Position numbers and translations under genes: made by a program. This document shows positions 1-8,507 of a stretch of DNA of 64,000 bases, one piece after another. This DNA comes from DASQZK01 sp963764345 (GTDB lineage Bacteria; Bacteroidota; Bacteroidia; Bacteroidales; GCA-2748055), in NCBI GenBank assembly GCA_963764345.1, contig CAVXSF010000007.1, positions 1 to 64,000 on the forward strand. The letters are read 5' to 3'. Under the pieces are notes generated by a model, which searched no databases, had not been told where the DNA came from, and saw nothing but the letters and a program-made list of their open reading frames with translations. Numbering within the stretch: position 1 is the stretch's first letter; every line of letters begins with the position of its first letter.

Positions 1-1254
1 CATTTTTCCCATCGAGCCTGAGCGTTACCAAAAAAGGCTATGTTTGTTGGTGCTGATATCCATACACCGAAATTGATTCATTGGTAGTAGTTGTATATTT
101 AAAATCAGGGGTTAAAACCATATTGGTTATCAAATATTGCGGCTACATTCTGAACAGCGTAGTAGGCTACTTTTGGCCTTATTGCAGCCATCGTAATGTC
201 TGACTGAATCAATCCTTTGGTATTGAGAACAGCCCGATCGCCCCAATTGTAATAGATATCGATAATAGTAAAAACCGAAGTTTCAATATTGTGGCCCAAA
301 TCGCCCAGCAAACGGCGCATATCATATTTTGCCTGGGTATATTCTGTCCAATAATATTCCGCTAATGCAAAACCCGGAATATAGGTTGACGGCGCTCCAT
401 TTTCACCCTGACGCAACAGAATTTTATCTGAATACTTTTGAATTATCGACCTTAGGCCAAGTACTTTTTCTTTGGTATAAGCATCTTCAGGTCTCATGGT
501 ATAGCTGGGTAGCTAATCCACTGAAATAAATCCAGCTTCCCTGAGTTGGCAATTACATTTAGAAAACGGTCGAGATATTCCTGGTTGCTGTTTGACGCAA
601 ATGCAAGTCCGGCAATTTTTGCATCAGGCTGAATGCGCTTAATAATTTCTGCAGTACGAATATTTAATTTGGCTGTTGTTTCAGGACTGATTTTCTGCAT
701 CGGATGGTCAGGTTCGTTCCAAATTTCCCATTCTTTTACGCGGTCTTTATATCGGGTAACCAATGCTTCCACCCAACGTCCCATGCAGTGTAAGCTTCTT
801 CCGAAGACATTAATGAATTCAGTAAATTAATTCCTCCACCCCCTTTGTATATTGGGTTTCCATACGAAAGTTGAAGCCAGGGTTCGAGTCCATTGGCTAC
901 CGCGTAATCGATAATTTCATCCAGCCATTTCCAGTTGTAAACTCCCTGAACTTTTTCACATTTTGCCCAGCCAGCCTGTAAACGGATTTTCTTTACTCCA
1001 AGTGGAGGTAAATAATCTTTGTAGTTGTCCCAAACAGTGTGATCTCTGTCAAGAGTTTCACAGCCTACGGTAATTCTTGAGGATTTTATTTCTTTGGTGT
1101 TGCGGGGTTTGATACTTCCAATCCGGTTCATGTTTACTTCCAATGGAGTTTTAACACGAACAATAGAAGAATCGATAAATTGAGCCCTGGAGTGACCAAA
1201 CGCAAGTAATAGAAGAATAATTAAAAAGATTGGTTTGTTAGTTTTCATTTTCAT
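1..1254 (-). pseudogene. GH39-like secreted glycosidase, broken by several frame shifts and cut by the window edge
   Basis: The product resembles clan-A TIM-barrel glycosidases such as GH39. An N-terminal signal peptide (ends near SRAQ, residue 25) is followed by a barrel. The reading frame is carried by three segments on the minus strand: 1254 to about 780, 784 to about 494, and 497 to 105. Homology-like sequence continues below 105 after another shift at a CCCC run, with yet another shift near position 50. WNEPD in the second segment is the typical acid/base Glu motif. GENGAP in the third segment fits the nucleophile strand. The segments join smoothly in protein sequence, so this was one gene. 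At least four shifts in about 1.2 kb argue for a dead gene or poor sequence at this end. Substrate is not determinable. Confidence 0.6.
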
Positions 1255-1293
1255 GATTAATAATAACTAAAGTTTCGCACTTAAAAAAGTGTT

Positions 1294-1413
1294 GGTAACC
1301 AGAGCAATAAAACGAAACTCACATGATCGGCTATTATAAAGTACATTTAGCTCTGCCGAGCTCGCAGGTTCGGTTGTGTTGTCATCCATCATGTGAGGGT
1401 TTATTCTGTTACC
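1294..1413. repeat. Imperfect inverted repeat, about 26-34 bp arms
   Basis: The left arm (1294-1327) starts GGTAACCAGAG and ends ACTCACATGAT. The right arm (1388-1413) is ATCATGTGAGGG...TGTTACC. The arms pair with a few mismatches and an indel around a 60-bp centre. This looks like a small non-autonomous element or a remnant end; no coding capacity is seen inside. Confidence 0.4.
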
Positions 1414-1773
1414 TGAAAAGTGGACTAATATAATCGAATATAATCAACTAGTAAAGAATATCTCTGTAACCAAACGAATGGGATTTTTGGCTGAATGGCT
1501 TGAAAGGAAAGAATTGGATCCCTTTATCACTTATGCCAGGAGTATGATAAATGAAAAATATACCCTTTTGACAAATTTGGCCTGGGGAAAGAGGAATTTG
1601 TAAAAGAACTTGGCGCCCGGGGGGTGTATCTTTCTTATTCGTATCCAGTTACTCGATATGGTATCACCGGTATTGCTTTCTCCCATGTCCCTTATCTCTT
1701 CATTAAAAGGGATGAACTTACGAATGAAATCATCGCCGCCAATGAATTTTTCTCATCATTGAATTTCAGATAA
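1407..1773 (+). pseudogene. Decayed coding remnant, possibly an AbiEi-family antitoxin C-terminus
   Basis: Two reading frames carry protein-like sequence on the plus strand. The first (about 1407-1600) includes VTKRMGFLAEWLERKEL, which resembles the late part of AbiEi-type antitoxin/regulator proteins (a VxRRLGYLL-like block followed by a positively charged tail). The second frame (about 1567-1773) continues with FDKFGLGKEEFVKELGARG and ends LNFR-stop. No intact start is visible. The AbiEi reading rests on a short motif and is uncertain; the second part is not recognised. It may be one gene with a shift near 1567 or two fused remnants. Confidence 0.3.
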
Positions 1774-1928
1774 TCACCAATCACCAAATCCCAAAGAATA
1801 AATCCGTGATCCTCCGCTCAATCCGTGTCATCCGCTTTCCTTCTTCTCATAACTACAAACCTTCCCAAAAATCCTTCTTCTAATCTGTGTCCTCTGCGTA
1901 ATCTGCGGTAAACCATCTTCTCTTCCCC

Positions 1929-3222
1929 TCAATCATCAATCGTTGTTTCCACCATCTGCCGGAATTTCCATCCTGTATTATCAGAGGGGATATCCTGGGT
2001 TTGTTTCATGAGGATACCGATGATCTGCTCTTTGGGATCAGCAAAATACTGGGTGTTGAAATATCCGCCCCACTGGAAGGTGCCGGCATGACCTTTACCT
2101 CCCAGGTTTTGGGCTTTTTCATCTTCACCCCCGAAAACGAGTCCGTAATAGTCTCCCTGGTCATCCATCAGGGTGCCGATCTGGTTGGTGAGGATAAACT
2201 CAACAGTGGTCCTGCTTAAAAGGCGTTTGCCGTTCAGTTCACCCTGGTTGAGATACATCTGCAGGAAGGTTGCGTAATCTTTTGCTGTACTGCTAAGTCC
2301 AGCACCTCCTGCAAAATAGCTTTTTGCACCTTTCACCGGGTATTCCGGGTCATAAAAATGAGGCGGAAGGGAAATGCATCCATTTATTATCCTGCCAGGT
2401 CTGGACAGGGACCAGCCGTGCAGCTTTTGAATCGGGGAGATAAAACCAGGTATCATCCATTCCCAGGGGATTCAAAATACGCTCACGAAAAAACGTATCG
2501 AGAGGCATGCCCGACATGATCTCCACGAGATAGCCCAGCACATCAAGACCTTCGCTGTAAGAATAATGGGTACCCGGATCAAAATGCAGGGGTAGTTTTG
2601 CCAGTTTTTTGATATTATCTGCCAGCAAGACAGGCTTTGCGGTGAAGGCATCGATGATACCGGCTTTCTGGTAAATTTTCCTGAAGCGGGGATCCCAGTC
2701 AATCATTCCGTAACCTATTCCCGAGGTATGGGTGAGCAGATCCCTGATCGTGACAGGGCCCGCAGCAGGCCGGGTAGTATAGGAGGAATCGGCCTCGTTA
2801 AAGCTGACCAGTACCTGCGGGTTATCAAATTCGGGGATGTATTTTGCGATAGGATCATCGAGCTGAAACTTCCCTTCCTCCCAGAGCATCATAACGGCAG
2901 TTGCCGTGATGGCCTTGGTCTGTGAGGCGATGCGGAAGATGTCGTCGGTTTTGAAATCCCGGCCGGTATCGGCATCTGCTTTTCCATAGGCTTTATAAAA
3001 GACGATTTTCCCATGCCGGGCAATAAGGGCTACGGCACCCGGAATTTCGTTTTCCTTAACCGATGCAGTCAGCATGCTGTCGATACGGGCGAGCCGCACT
3101 TCGGAGATGCCTTCTGACGCAGGCTGTGCCATGGAAAGTGGGGAGGAACTTTTATCAGGCCCGGTTTGCATTGTACAGGCAGCCAGCAGGGTGAGGAACA
3201 CGGTGAAAAAAGCAGTTTTCAT
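1929..3222 (-). pseudogene. Serine hydrolase of the beta-lactamase/class C esterase family, one frame shift
   Basis: This is a lipoprotein of the class C beta-lactamase/EstB fold, usually an esterase or peptidase of cell-wall fragments. The lipobox is LAAC at Cys16. The nucleophile motif SQTK is at residues 100-103, a YSE motif follows later, and a GHAG block stands in the place of the KTG triad near the end. The first frame runs 3222 to 2350 and the second frame ends at 1929. The protein sequence crosses from HFPSA to HFYDPEYP at about 2360-2366, so one extra base there breaks an otherwise complete gene of about 430 residues. All catalytic blocks are preserved, which makes a very recent mutation or a sequence error more likely than old decay. 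Confidence 0.75.
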
Positions 3223-3588
3223 GAGTAGGCGGAATTAAAGGTTATATGAAGTCTATAAAAATACATTTTCCTTGCCGTTTTCGCAATATCCGGAATTTTC
3301 CAGCCACAAGACGACTTTGAATTCTGGATCGACACATTTAAATCACTGAATAATAATATTATACATGCCGACACATCAATTTTCCGTATCCTTTTTCCTG
3401 TTTTTATGTATCTATTCCTCTCCGGGATGAGTATTTTTACTGCATGGAACATCATTTTATACCTGACGTATTTTCCTGTTAAAGGAACTTTATCTTTGGA
3501 TAATGCTCACTGTTAGCTGGCTTATCGTCTGGCATCATAAAATTAAAATAGCTTGTAAACAGAAGGCCGCATACCCTTCAAAAACACG
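3223..3588. other. Intergenic region between divergent genes
   Basis: This 366-bp gap separates the serine hydrolase (leftward) from the GntR-type regulator (rightward). It contains a -7 box for the regulator at 3491. A 78-codon open frame on the minus strand (3219-3455) lacks any recognisable motif and I do not call it. Confidence 0.5.
3491..3498 (+). promoter_or_regulatory. Bacteroidota-type -7 promoter box
   Basis: TATCTTTG matches the TAnnTTTG -7 consensus of the Bacteroidota primary sigma factor. It lies about 90 bases upstream of the GntR-type regulator start. A clear -33 TTG was not found, so strength is uncertain. Confidence 0.45.
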
Positions 3589-4626
3589 ATGAAAAAAAAA
3601 GAGCAAAGCAGGTTTGACATTTCGGAACATATTTCCATTGATCCCAACTCATCGCATCCAAAGTATGAACAAATTGTTGATCAGATCATGGATCTGATCG
3701 ATAAGGGCATTCTGTTCCGTGGACAGAAATTGCCGGCTATTAATACAGCCCATAAAGCCATCAATGTTTCCAGAGATACACTCATCCTCGCTTACAAAGA
3801 ATTGCAGAACCGGAATATACTCGAATCCGTTCATGGCAAAGGATTCTATGTTGCTAAAAAGTCGGCTGTAAAAAAGAAAAAAGTGTTCCTGCTTTTCGAT
3901 GTCATGAATGGCTATAAAGAAGTGCTTTACCGTTCGATCGTTGAACACCTCAATAACGATTTCGAAGTCGACATTTTCTTCCATTACTATAGACTGAAGC
4001 AATTTGAAAAGCTGATTTTTGACAATATGGAAGACTACGATTACCTGGGTATCATGCCGCATTTTAATGATGATGTCTCACCCATTGTTTCAAAAATTCC
4101 GGTAAACAAATGCATCCTTATCGATAAGGATATCCCTTCCCTTAAATTCGTACCCGGTGTTTTTCAGGATTTTGAGTCAGATGCCTACCATGGGCTGATG
4201 AGTGGAATTGAATTAATCAAAAAATACCGGCTGTTCCATTTCATCAGTAACCGGAATTTCCAGTTTATCCCCGATGGAATACTGAGAGGCTTCAGGAGAT
4301 TCTGTGATGAGCAATTCATTCATTATCATTTCATTGAGGACGTTAAAACACATCAAATCAGCAAAGGAGATTTATTTCTGCTGTTTAATGACCGTGACCT
4401 GATCAACGTGATTAAATCGGTGGAAGAGCTTAACCTGAAGCTGGGTGCCGATGTCGGAATCATTTCCTATGATGATACCCCTTTAAAGGAGGTTCTTAAA
4501 GGCGGAATTACCGTGATGTCGACTGATTTCTACCAGATGGGGGTTTTAATGGCTGAGCTGTTAAAGGGAAACCGGAGAGAGAAGATCGCCAACGAATTTT
4601 CACTCATAAAGCGGAATTCTCTGTGA
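3589..4626 (+). CDS. GntR-family transcriptional regulator with a LacI-like sensor domain
   Basis: 345 residues. Residues about 20-90 form a GntR winged helix-turn-helix: HPKYEQIVDQI, then GQKLPAINTAHKAINVSRDT, then the wing ESVHGKGFYVAKK. The rest resembles the periplasmic-binding-protein fold used by LacI/PurR regulators (DYLGIMPHF, GIISYDDTPL, GGITVMSTDFYQMG). This hybrid is common in Bacteroidota next to sugar catabolic genes, where it binds the sugar and controls the adjacent operon. It sits 153 bp upstream of the transporter that begins the apiose-type operon and reads in the same direction, so that operon is its likely target. The effector is inferred, not shown. Confidence 0.85.
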   Translation: MKKKEQSRFDISEHISIDPNSSHPKYEQIVDQIMDLIDKGILFRGQKLPAINTAHKAINVSRDTLILAYKELQNRNILESVHGKGFYVAKKSAVKKKKVFLLFDVMNGYKEVLYRSIVEHLNNDFEVDIFFHYYRLKQFEKLIFDNMEDYDYLGIMPHFNDDVSPIVSKIPVNKCILIDKDIPSLKFVPGVFQDFESDAYHGLMSGIELIKKYRLFHFISNRNFQFIPDGILRGFRRFCDEQFIHYHFIEDVKTHQISKGDLFLLFNDRDLINVIKSVEELNLKLGADVGIISYDDTPLKEVLKGGITVMSTDFYQMGVLMAELLKGNRREKIANEFSLIKRNSL

Positions 4627-4779
4627 TCAGATACGGATTCCGTTTGTCATTAAAACCTTCATCTTTCTTTTTATAAAGTTTCTCTGAAATCTCTTTTGAG
4701 GTTGAAGAATATTTCTTAAACTTGTATCATAACACTACATAACAATTAACCTGTAACACACTAACTAATAAATAATAAT

Positions 4780-5781
4780 ATGTTCTCCGTTGAAAACTAT
4801 TCTGTGGCTATAGCACTGTGTTTCCTGGCCATGATCTGTTGGGGATCCTGGCAAAACACCCGGAATGTAGCTGGTTTAAGCTGGCGTTTTGAATTATTTT
4901 ACTGGGATTTTGTGAGTGGAATTTTGCTGTTTTCCTTACTCATGGCCTTCACGTTCGGAAGTTTTGGCCATGAAGGCAGGTCATTTCTTACTGATCTGAA
5001 GCAGGCTTCACTTGGGAACATCGGATTTGCCATGCTGGGAGGGGCCATTTGGAATATCGGCACCTTGTTGTTAACGGCGGGCATTGCGATTGCCGGCATG
5101 TCGGTTGCCTTTCCGATTGGCGGAGGTATTGGCTGGATTCTCGGGATTGTTGTCCTGTATATTGCTACGCCACAGGGAAATCCTTCCCTCCTGTTCGGGG
5201 GAAGCGCTATCGTCGTCATTGCAGTAATATTAAGTATGTTATCTTACAGGCAGCTGGCTTCACAACAGAAAAAACCTTCTTTAAAGGGCATCGTGATCTC
5301 GTTGCTGGCCGGTGTGGCTATTGCTTTCTTTTACCGGTTTGTGGACCGGTCCCTGGCCCGGGAGTTTACACCTGAATATGCTGGTTACCTGACACCATAT
5401 ACGGCCGTCGTATTCTTTTCGGTGGGAGTATTTTTGACCACATTTATTTATAATCCACTTTTTATGCGGAAACCGGTTGAAGGTTTACCCGTAACTTTTG
5501 CAGATTATTTGAAAGGAACGCCCCGGCAGCATCTGATGGGTATACTGGGCGGTGCGATCTGGTGTCTGGGAATGTCGGTCAGTTTTATGGCCAATAAGGC
5601 AGCAAGTCCTGCCATAGCTTACGGTCTTAGTAATGCTGCCCCGGTGGTAGCTGCCATTTGGGGGATATTCGTCTGGAAAGAATTTAAGGATGCTTCCCGA
5701 AAGACCGGTTACCTGCTTGGTGCAATGTTTCTGGCCTACATCATCGGTTTGCTGTTCATCGTTTATGCAAGGCTTTCGTGA
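4780..5781 (+). CDS. GRP-family (drug/metabolite superfamily) sugar transporter
   Basis: 333 residues with about ten hydrophobic helices and the repeat pattern of the glucose/ribose porter (GRP) family, related to RhaT. Recognisable blocks are MICWGSWQNTRNVAG at the first helix, GGAIWNIGTLLLTAGI, and a mirrored GGAIWCLGMSVSFMA in the second half. These proteins are inner-membrane proton- or sodium-coupled sugar importers. It is the first gene of the operon, 10 bases before the TIM-barrel gene, so it probably imports the substrate (D-apiose or a derivative). Substrate specificity cannot be read from the sequence. Confidence 0.85.
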   Translation: MFSVENYSVAIALCFLAMICWGSWQNTRNVAGLSWRFELFYWDFVSGILLFSLLMAFTFGSFGHEGRSFLTDLKQASLGNIGFAMLGGAIWNIGTLLLTAGIAIAGMSVAFPIGGGIGWILGIVVLYIATPQGNPSLLFGGSAIVVIAVILSMLSYRQLASQQKKPSLKGIVISLLAGVAIAFFYRFVDRSLAREFTPEYAGYLTPYTAVVFFSVGVFLTTFIYNPLFMRKPVEGLPVTFADYLKGTPRQHLMGILGGAIWCLGMSVSFMANKAASPAIAYGLSNAAPVVAAIWGIFVWKEFKDASRKTGYLLGAMFLAYIIGLLFIVYARLS

Positions 5782-5791
5782 TCAATTATAA

Positions 5792-6610
5792 ATGCTTATG
5801 CAACTGGGAATTTCATCGTACGCGTACAGCTGGGCCATCGGCATTCCCGGTCATCTGCCGGAGAAACCGCTGACGGTTGCAGGATTAATCGATAAAGCCC
5901 GGCAACTGCATATTGACTGTATACAGATTGCGGATAATCTCCCCTTGCATAATCTTTCCTGGGATAAACTAAAATCAATAGCAGACCAGGCCAGGACAAG
6001 CGGCATCCGTGTGGAAGTGGGTAGCCGCGGATTAACGGCAGACAACCTGGAACATTATCTGAAAATTGCCGGAATCTTTTCTTCCCCCCTGTTACGGATG
6101 GTGATCGACACCAAAACGTATGAACCTTCCATTGAGGAGGTTATTGAAGTCATTAAAAGCAGCATTGATCTCCTGAAGGAAACCGGCATAAAACTGGCCA
6201 TAGAAAATCATGATCGTCTCAAAGCCAGGGAATTTGAACGTATCGTGCTTGAAACGGATCCTGAACGGGTCGGTATCTGTCTCGACTCAGTAAATTCCCT
6301 GGGTGCCGGCGAAGGAATTGAAGAGGTCGTAAAGATCCTGGCGCCCTATACCATCAATCTTCATTTAAAGGAATTTGTCATCAAACGCACCTGGCACAAT
6401 ATGGGATTTTTGGTTGAAGGTGCGCCTGCCGGCAAAGGCATGTTAAATATTCCATGGTTATTATCAGGCATCCGTCAGTATGGCCGTTGTGAAAGTGCCA
6501 TTTTGGAACTATGGACAACGCCTGAAGACAAACTGGATAAAACCATAGAAAAAGAGGAACAGTGGGTGAGGGAGAGTGTTTCTTTTCTTATCCCCTTTTT
6601 TAAACAATAA
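5792..6610 (+). CDS. TIM-barrel sugar isomerase/decarboxylase-like protein, candidate 3-oxo-isoapionate decarboxylase
   Basis: 272 residues of the xylose-isomerase-like TIM-barrel superfamily (AP endonuclease family 2). Metal-ligand blocks are visible: AIENHD, GICLDSVNS, INLHLKEF and AILELWTT at the final strand, giving the usual Glu/Asp/His/Glu site. The family includes isomerases, epimerases and, as I recall, OiaC, which decarboxylates 3-oxo-isoapionate to L-erythrulose. The neighbours encode the three steps that would make 3-oxo-isoapionate, so OiaC is my preferred reading; a D-apiose isomerase or another isomerase remains possible. A second in-frame Met at 5798 is an alternative start. 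No signal peptide, so cytoplasmic. Confidence 0.7.
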   Translation: MLMQLGISSYAYSWAIGIPGHLPEKPLTVAGLIDKARQLHIDCIQIADNLPLHNLSWDKLKSIADQARTSGIRVEVGSRGLTADNLEHYLKIAGIFSSPLLRMVIDTKTYEPSIEEVIEVIKSSIDLLKETGIKLAIENHDRLKAREFERIVLETDPERVGICLDSVNSLGAGEGIEEVVKILAPYTINLHLKEFVIKRTWHNMGFLVEGAPAGKGMLNIPWLLSGIRQYGRCESAILELWTTPEDKLDKTIEKEEQWVRESVSFLIPFFKQ

Positions 6611-6614
6611 CAGT

Positions 6615-7658
6615 ATGATGAACGAGCGTAAAAACCTGAAGTTTGCAATTTTTGGATGTGGCTTCTGGTCACAGTTTCAGTTGGGCGGATGGCAGGAACT
6701 GGAAGGTGCCGAATGTGTCGCCCTGTTTAACCGCACCCTGTCGAAAGCCGAAAACCTGGCGAAACGGTTTAATATTCCAAAATTTTATGATGATGCCGAA
6801 GTCCTGCTGCAAAATGAAAATATTGATTTTGTAGATATCATCACCAATGTCGAGACACATGCCAGGTATGTCGATTTGGCCGCCAGATATCACAAGGATG
6901 TCATTTGCCAGAAACCCATGGCCCAGGATTTTGAAACGGCCAAACACATGATGCAGGTAACCAGGGATTCGGGCGTAAGATTTTATGTACATGAGAATTA
7001 CCGCTGGCAACCCCAGATACGCCGGGTAAAGGAAATCATTGATTCAGGCGTTATCGGAAAGCCCTTTCGATGCAATTCATTGTGGAATACAGCTTTCCCT
7101 TTGTTTGAAACACAGCCTTTTTTGGCTACCCTGGAAAAATTTGCCCTGACAGACCAGGGGTCGCATCAATTTGATGTGCTCCGGTTTCTTTTTGGTGAAG
7201 CGGATACGATCTATACCCAAATCCAGACGGTCAATACCACCATAAAAGGAGAGGATGTGGCAACCAGCCTGATTCGCATGAAAAACGGAATGGCTTGTGT
7301 TCAGCAAATATCTTTCAGCTCACCTCTTGAAAAGGAAATTTTTCCACAGCTGTTACTGGTAATTGAAGGTGACAAGGGGAGCATACGGCTCGATGCCGAT
7401 TATCACTTTGCCATTACGGTGGGAAATGAAACATCATACGAACATATCACCATGCAAAAATACCCCTGGCAGACCGACCGGCTGGAACCGGAACCGCCGG
7501 GTATCGTTGCCTGTAACAATGATATCCTGCAGGACATGCTGGGCGTTTCAACTGCTGAAACCACCGGGGACGACAACTTTGAAACGGTGCGCATGGTTTG
7601 GGCTGCCTACGAATCGGCCCGTTTAAACTCGGTGATAAAACTTTCAGAATTTAACTAA
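6615..7658 (+). CDS. apsD: Gfo/Idh/MocA oxidoreductase, probable D-apiose dehydrogenase
   Basis: 347 residues from the Met at 6615; an upstream in-frame Met at 6576 lies inside the preceding gene and is unlikely. The N-terminal Rossmann fold has FGCGFW at about residues 13-18, and the catalytic-lysine motif is CQKPMA (Lys100). The C-terminal domain carries LTDQGSHQFDVLRFLFGEAD and GEDVATSLIRM. The pattern GxGFWxxFQLxGWxE, the VHENYRWQ block and TAETTGDDNFETVR match what I recall of ApsD, which oxidises D-apiose to D-apionolactone with NAD(P). Its position beside ApnO- and ApnL-like genes supports this. Substrate remains inferred. Confidence 0.75.
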   Translation: MMNERKNLKFAIFGCGFWSQFQLGGWQELEGAECVALFNRTLSKAENLAKRFNIPKFYDDAEVLLQNENIDFVDIITNVETHARYVDLAARYHKDVICQKPMAQDFETAKHMMQVTRDSGVRFYVHENYRWQPQIRRVKEIIDSGVIGKPFRCNSLWNTAFPLFETQPFLATLEKFALTDQGSHQFDVLRFLFGEADTIYTQIQTVNTTIKGEDVATSLIRMKNGMACVQQISFSSPLEKEIFPQLLLVIEGDKGSIRLDADYHFAITVGNETSYEHITMQKYPWQTDRLEPEPPGIVACNNDILQDMLGVSTAETTGDDNFETVRMVWAAYESARLNSVIKLSEFN

Positions 7659-7673
7659 TTAAAAACAACAACC

Positions 7674-8501
7674 ATGAAAAACGTTGTATTAATCGGGGCC
7701 GGAGGAAAAATGGGAATGCGGCTGACAAGGAACCTTGGGAATTCAGATTATGACATGTCTTACTTTGAAATAAGTAAGGAAGGTATCGCCTGGTTAAAGG
7801 ATGCTGGCATACAGGTTGAAAAAGATGATGAGGCCGTCAGGAAGGCTGAAATGGTAATCTTTGCCGTACCCGATGTGGCGCTGGGTAAGGTCACCACACA
7901 CTATATTCCGTTGATGAAACCCGGGGCCATTGTGGTAACCCTTGATCCGGCCGCTGCACTGGCCGGGAAATTGTTCCATAGGGACGATGTAGCGTATTTC
8001 ATTGCACACCCTTCACATCCTTCCATCTTCAACTGGGAACCCGCCGAGGAAGCTATGAAAGACCACTTTGGTGGCGTCGCTGCTAAACAAACCATTGTCT
8101 GCGCCCTGCTGAAAGGAACGGAAGACGATTACCAACAGGGAGAACAGCTGGCAAAAACATTTTATGCACCCGTATCAAAAGCCTTCCGGATAACGACTGA
8201 GCAAATGGGCCTGCTGGAACCAGCCCTGGTAGAAACACTGGCATCAACCTGTGTGTATGTCATCCGGGAAGGACTGAATGAAGTGATCAAACAGGGTGTA
8301 CCGGCTGAAGCAGCAAGGGCGTTTTTACTGGGTCACCTGCATATCCAGATGGCCGTTCTCTTTGACGAATTGCCTGGGGCAGTGTTTTCCGATGCAGCCA
8401 ACAAGGCCTTGCAACGCGGACTTAAGACATTTATCAAAGAAGACTGGCGGAAAGTATTCGATCCGGATAATGTCAAAGACCAGATTTTATCAATTACTTA
8501 G
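7674..8501 (+). CDS. apnO: Rossmann-fold dehydrogenase with 6-phosphogluconate-dehydrogenase-like C-terminus, probable D-apionate oxidoisomerase
   Basis: 275 residues. The nucleotide-binding loop is GAGGKMG (residues 8-14), with acidic residues in YFEIS at the end of the second strand. Then come VIFAVPDVA and an IAHPSHPSIFN block. The helical C-terminal half has EPALVETLASTCVYVIREGLNEVIKQG. This layout fits the ApnO family, which converts D-apionate to 3-oxo-isoapionate by coupled oxidation and isomerisation. It is followed after 6 bases by the lactonase-like gene and preceded after 15 bases by the dehydrogenase. Other 2-hydroxyacid-type oxidoreductases share the fold, so the call depends partly on context. 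Confidence 0.72.
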   Translation: MKNVVLIGAGGKMGMRLTRNLGNSDYDMSYFEISKEGIAWLKDAGIQVEKDDEAVRKAEMVIFAVPDVALGKVTTHYIPLMKPGAIVVTLDPAAALAGKLFHRDDVAYFIAHPSHPSIFNWEPAEEAMKDHFGGVAAKQTIVCALLKGTEDDYQQGEQLAKTFYAPVSKAFRITTEQMGLLEPALVETLASTCVYVIREGLNEVIKQGVPAEAARAFLLGHLHIQMAVLFDELPGAVFSDAANKALQRGLKTFIKEDWRKVFDPDNVKDQILSIT

Positions 8502-8507
8502 CTTTTC

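Noticed and set aside
3219..3455. 78-codon minus frame in the gap before the regulator
   Set aside because: No motif, and it occupies the upstream region of the serine hydrolase.
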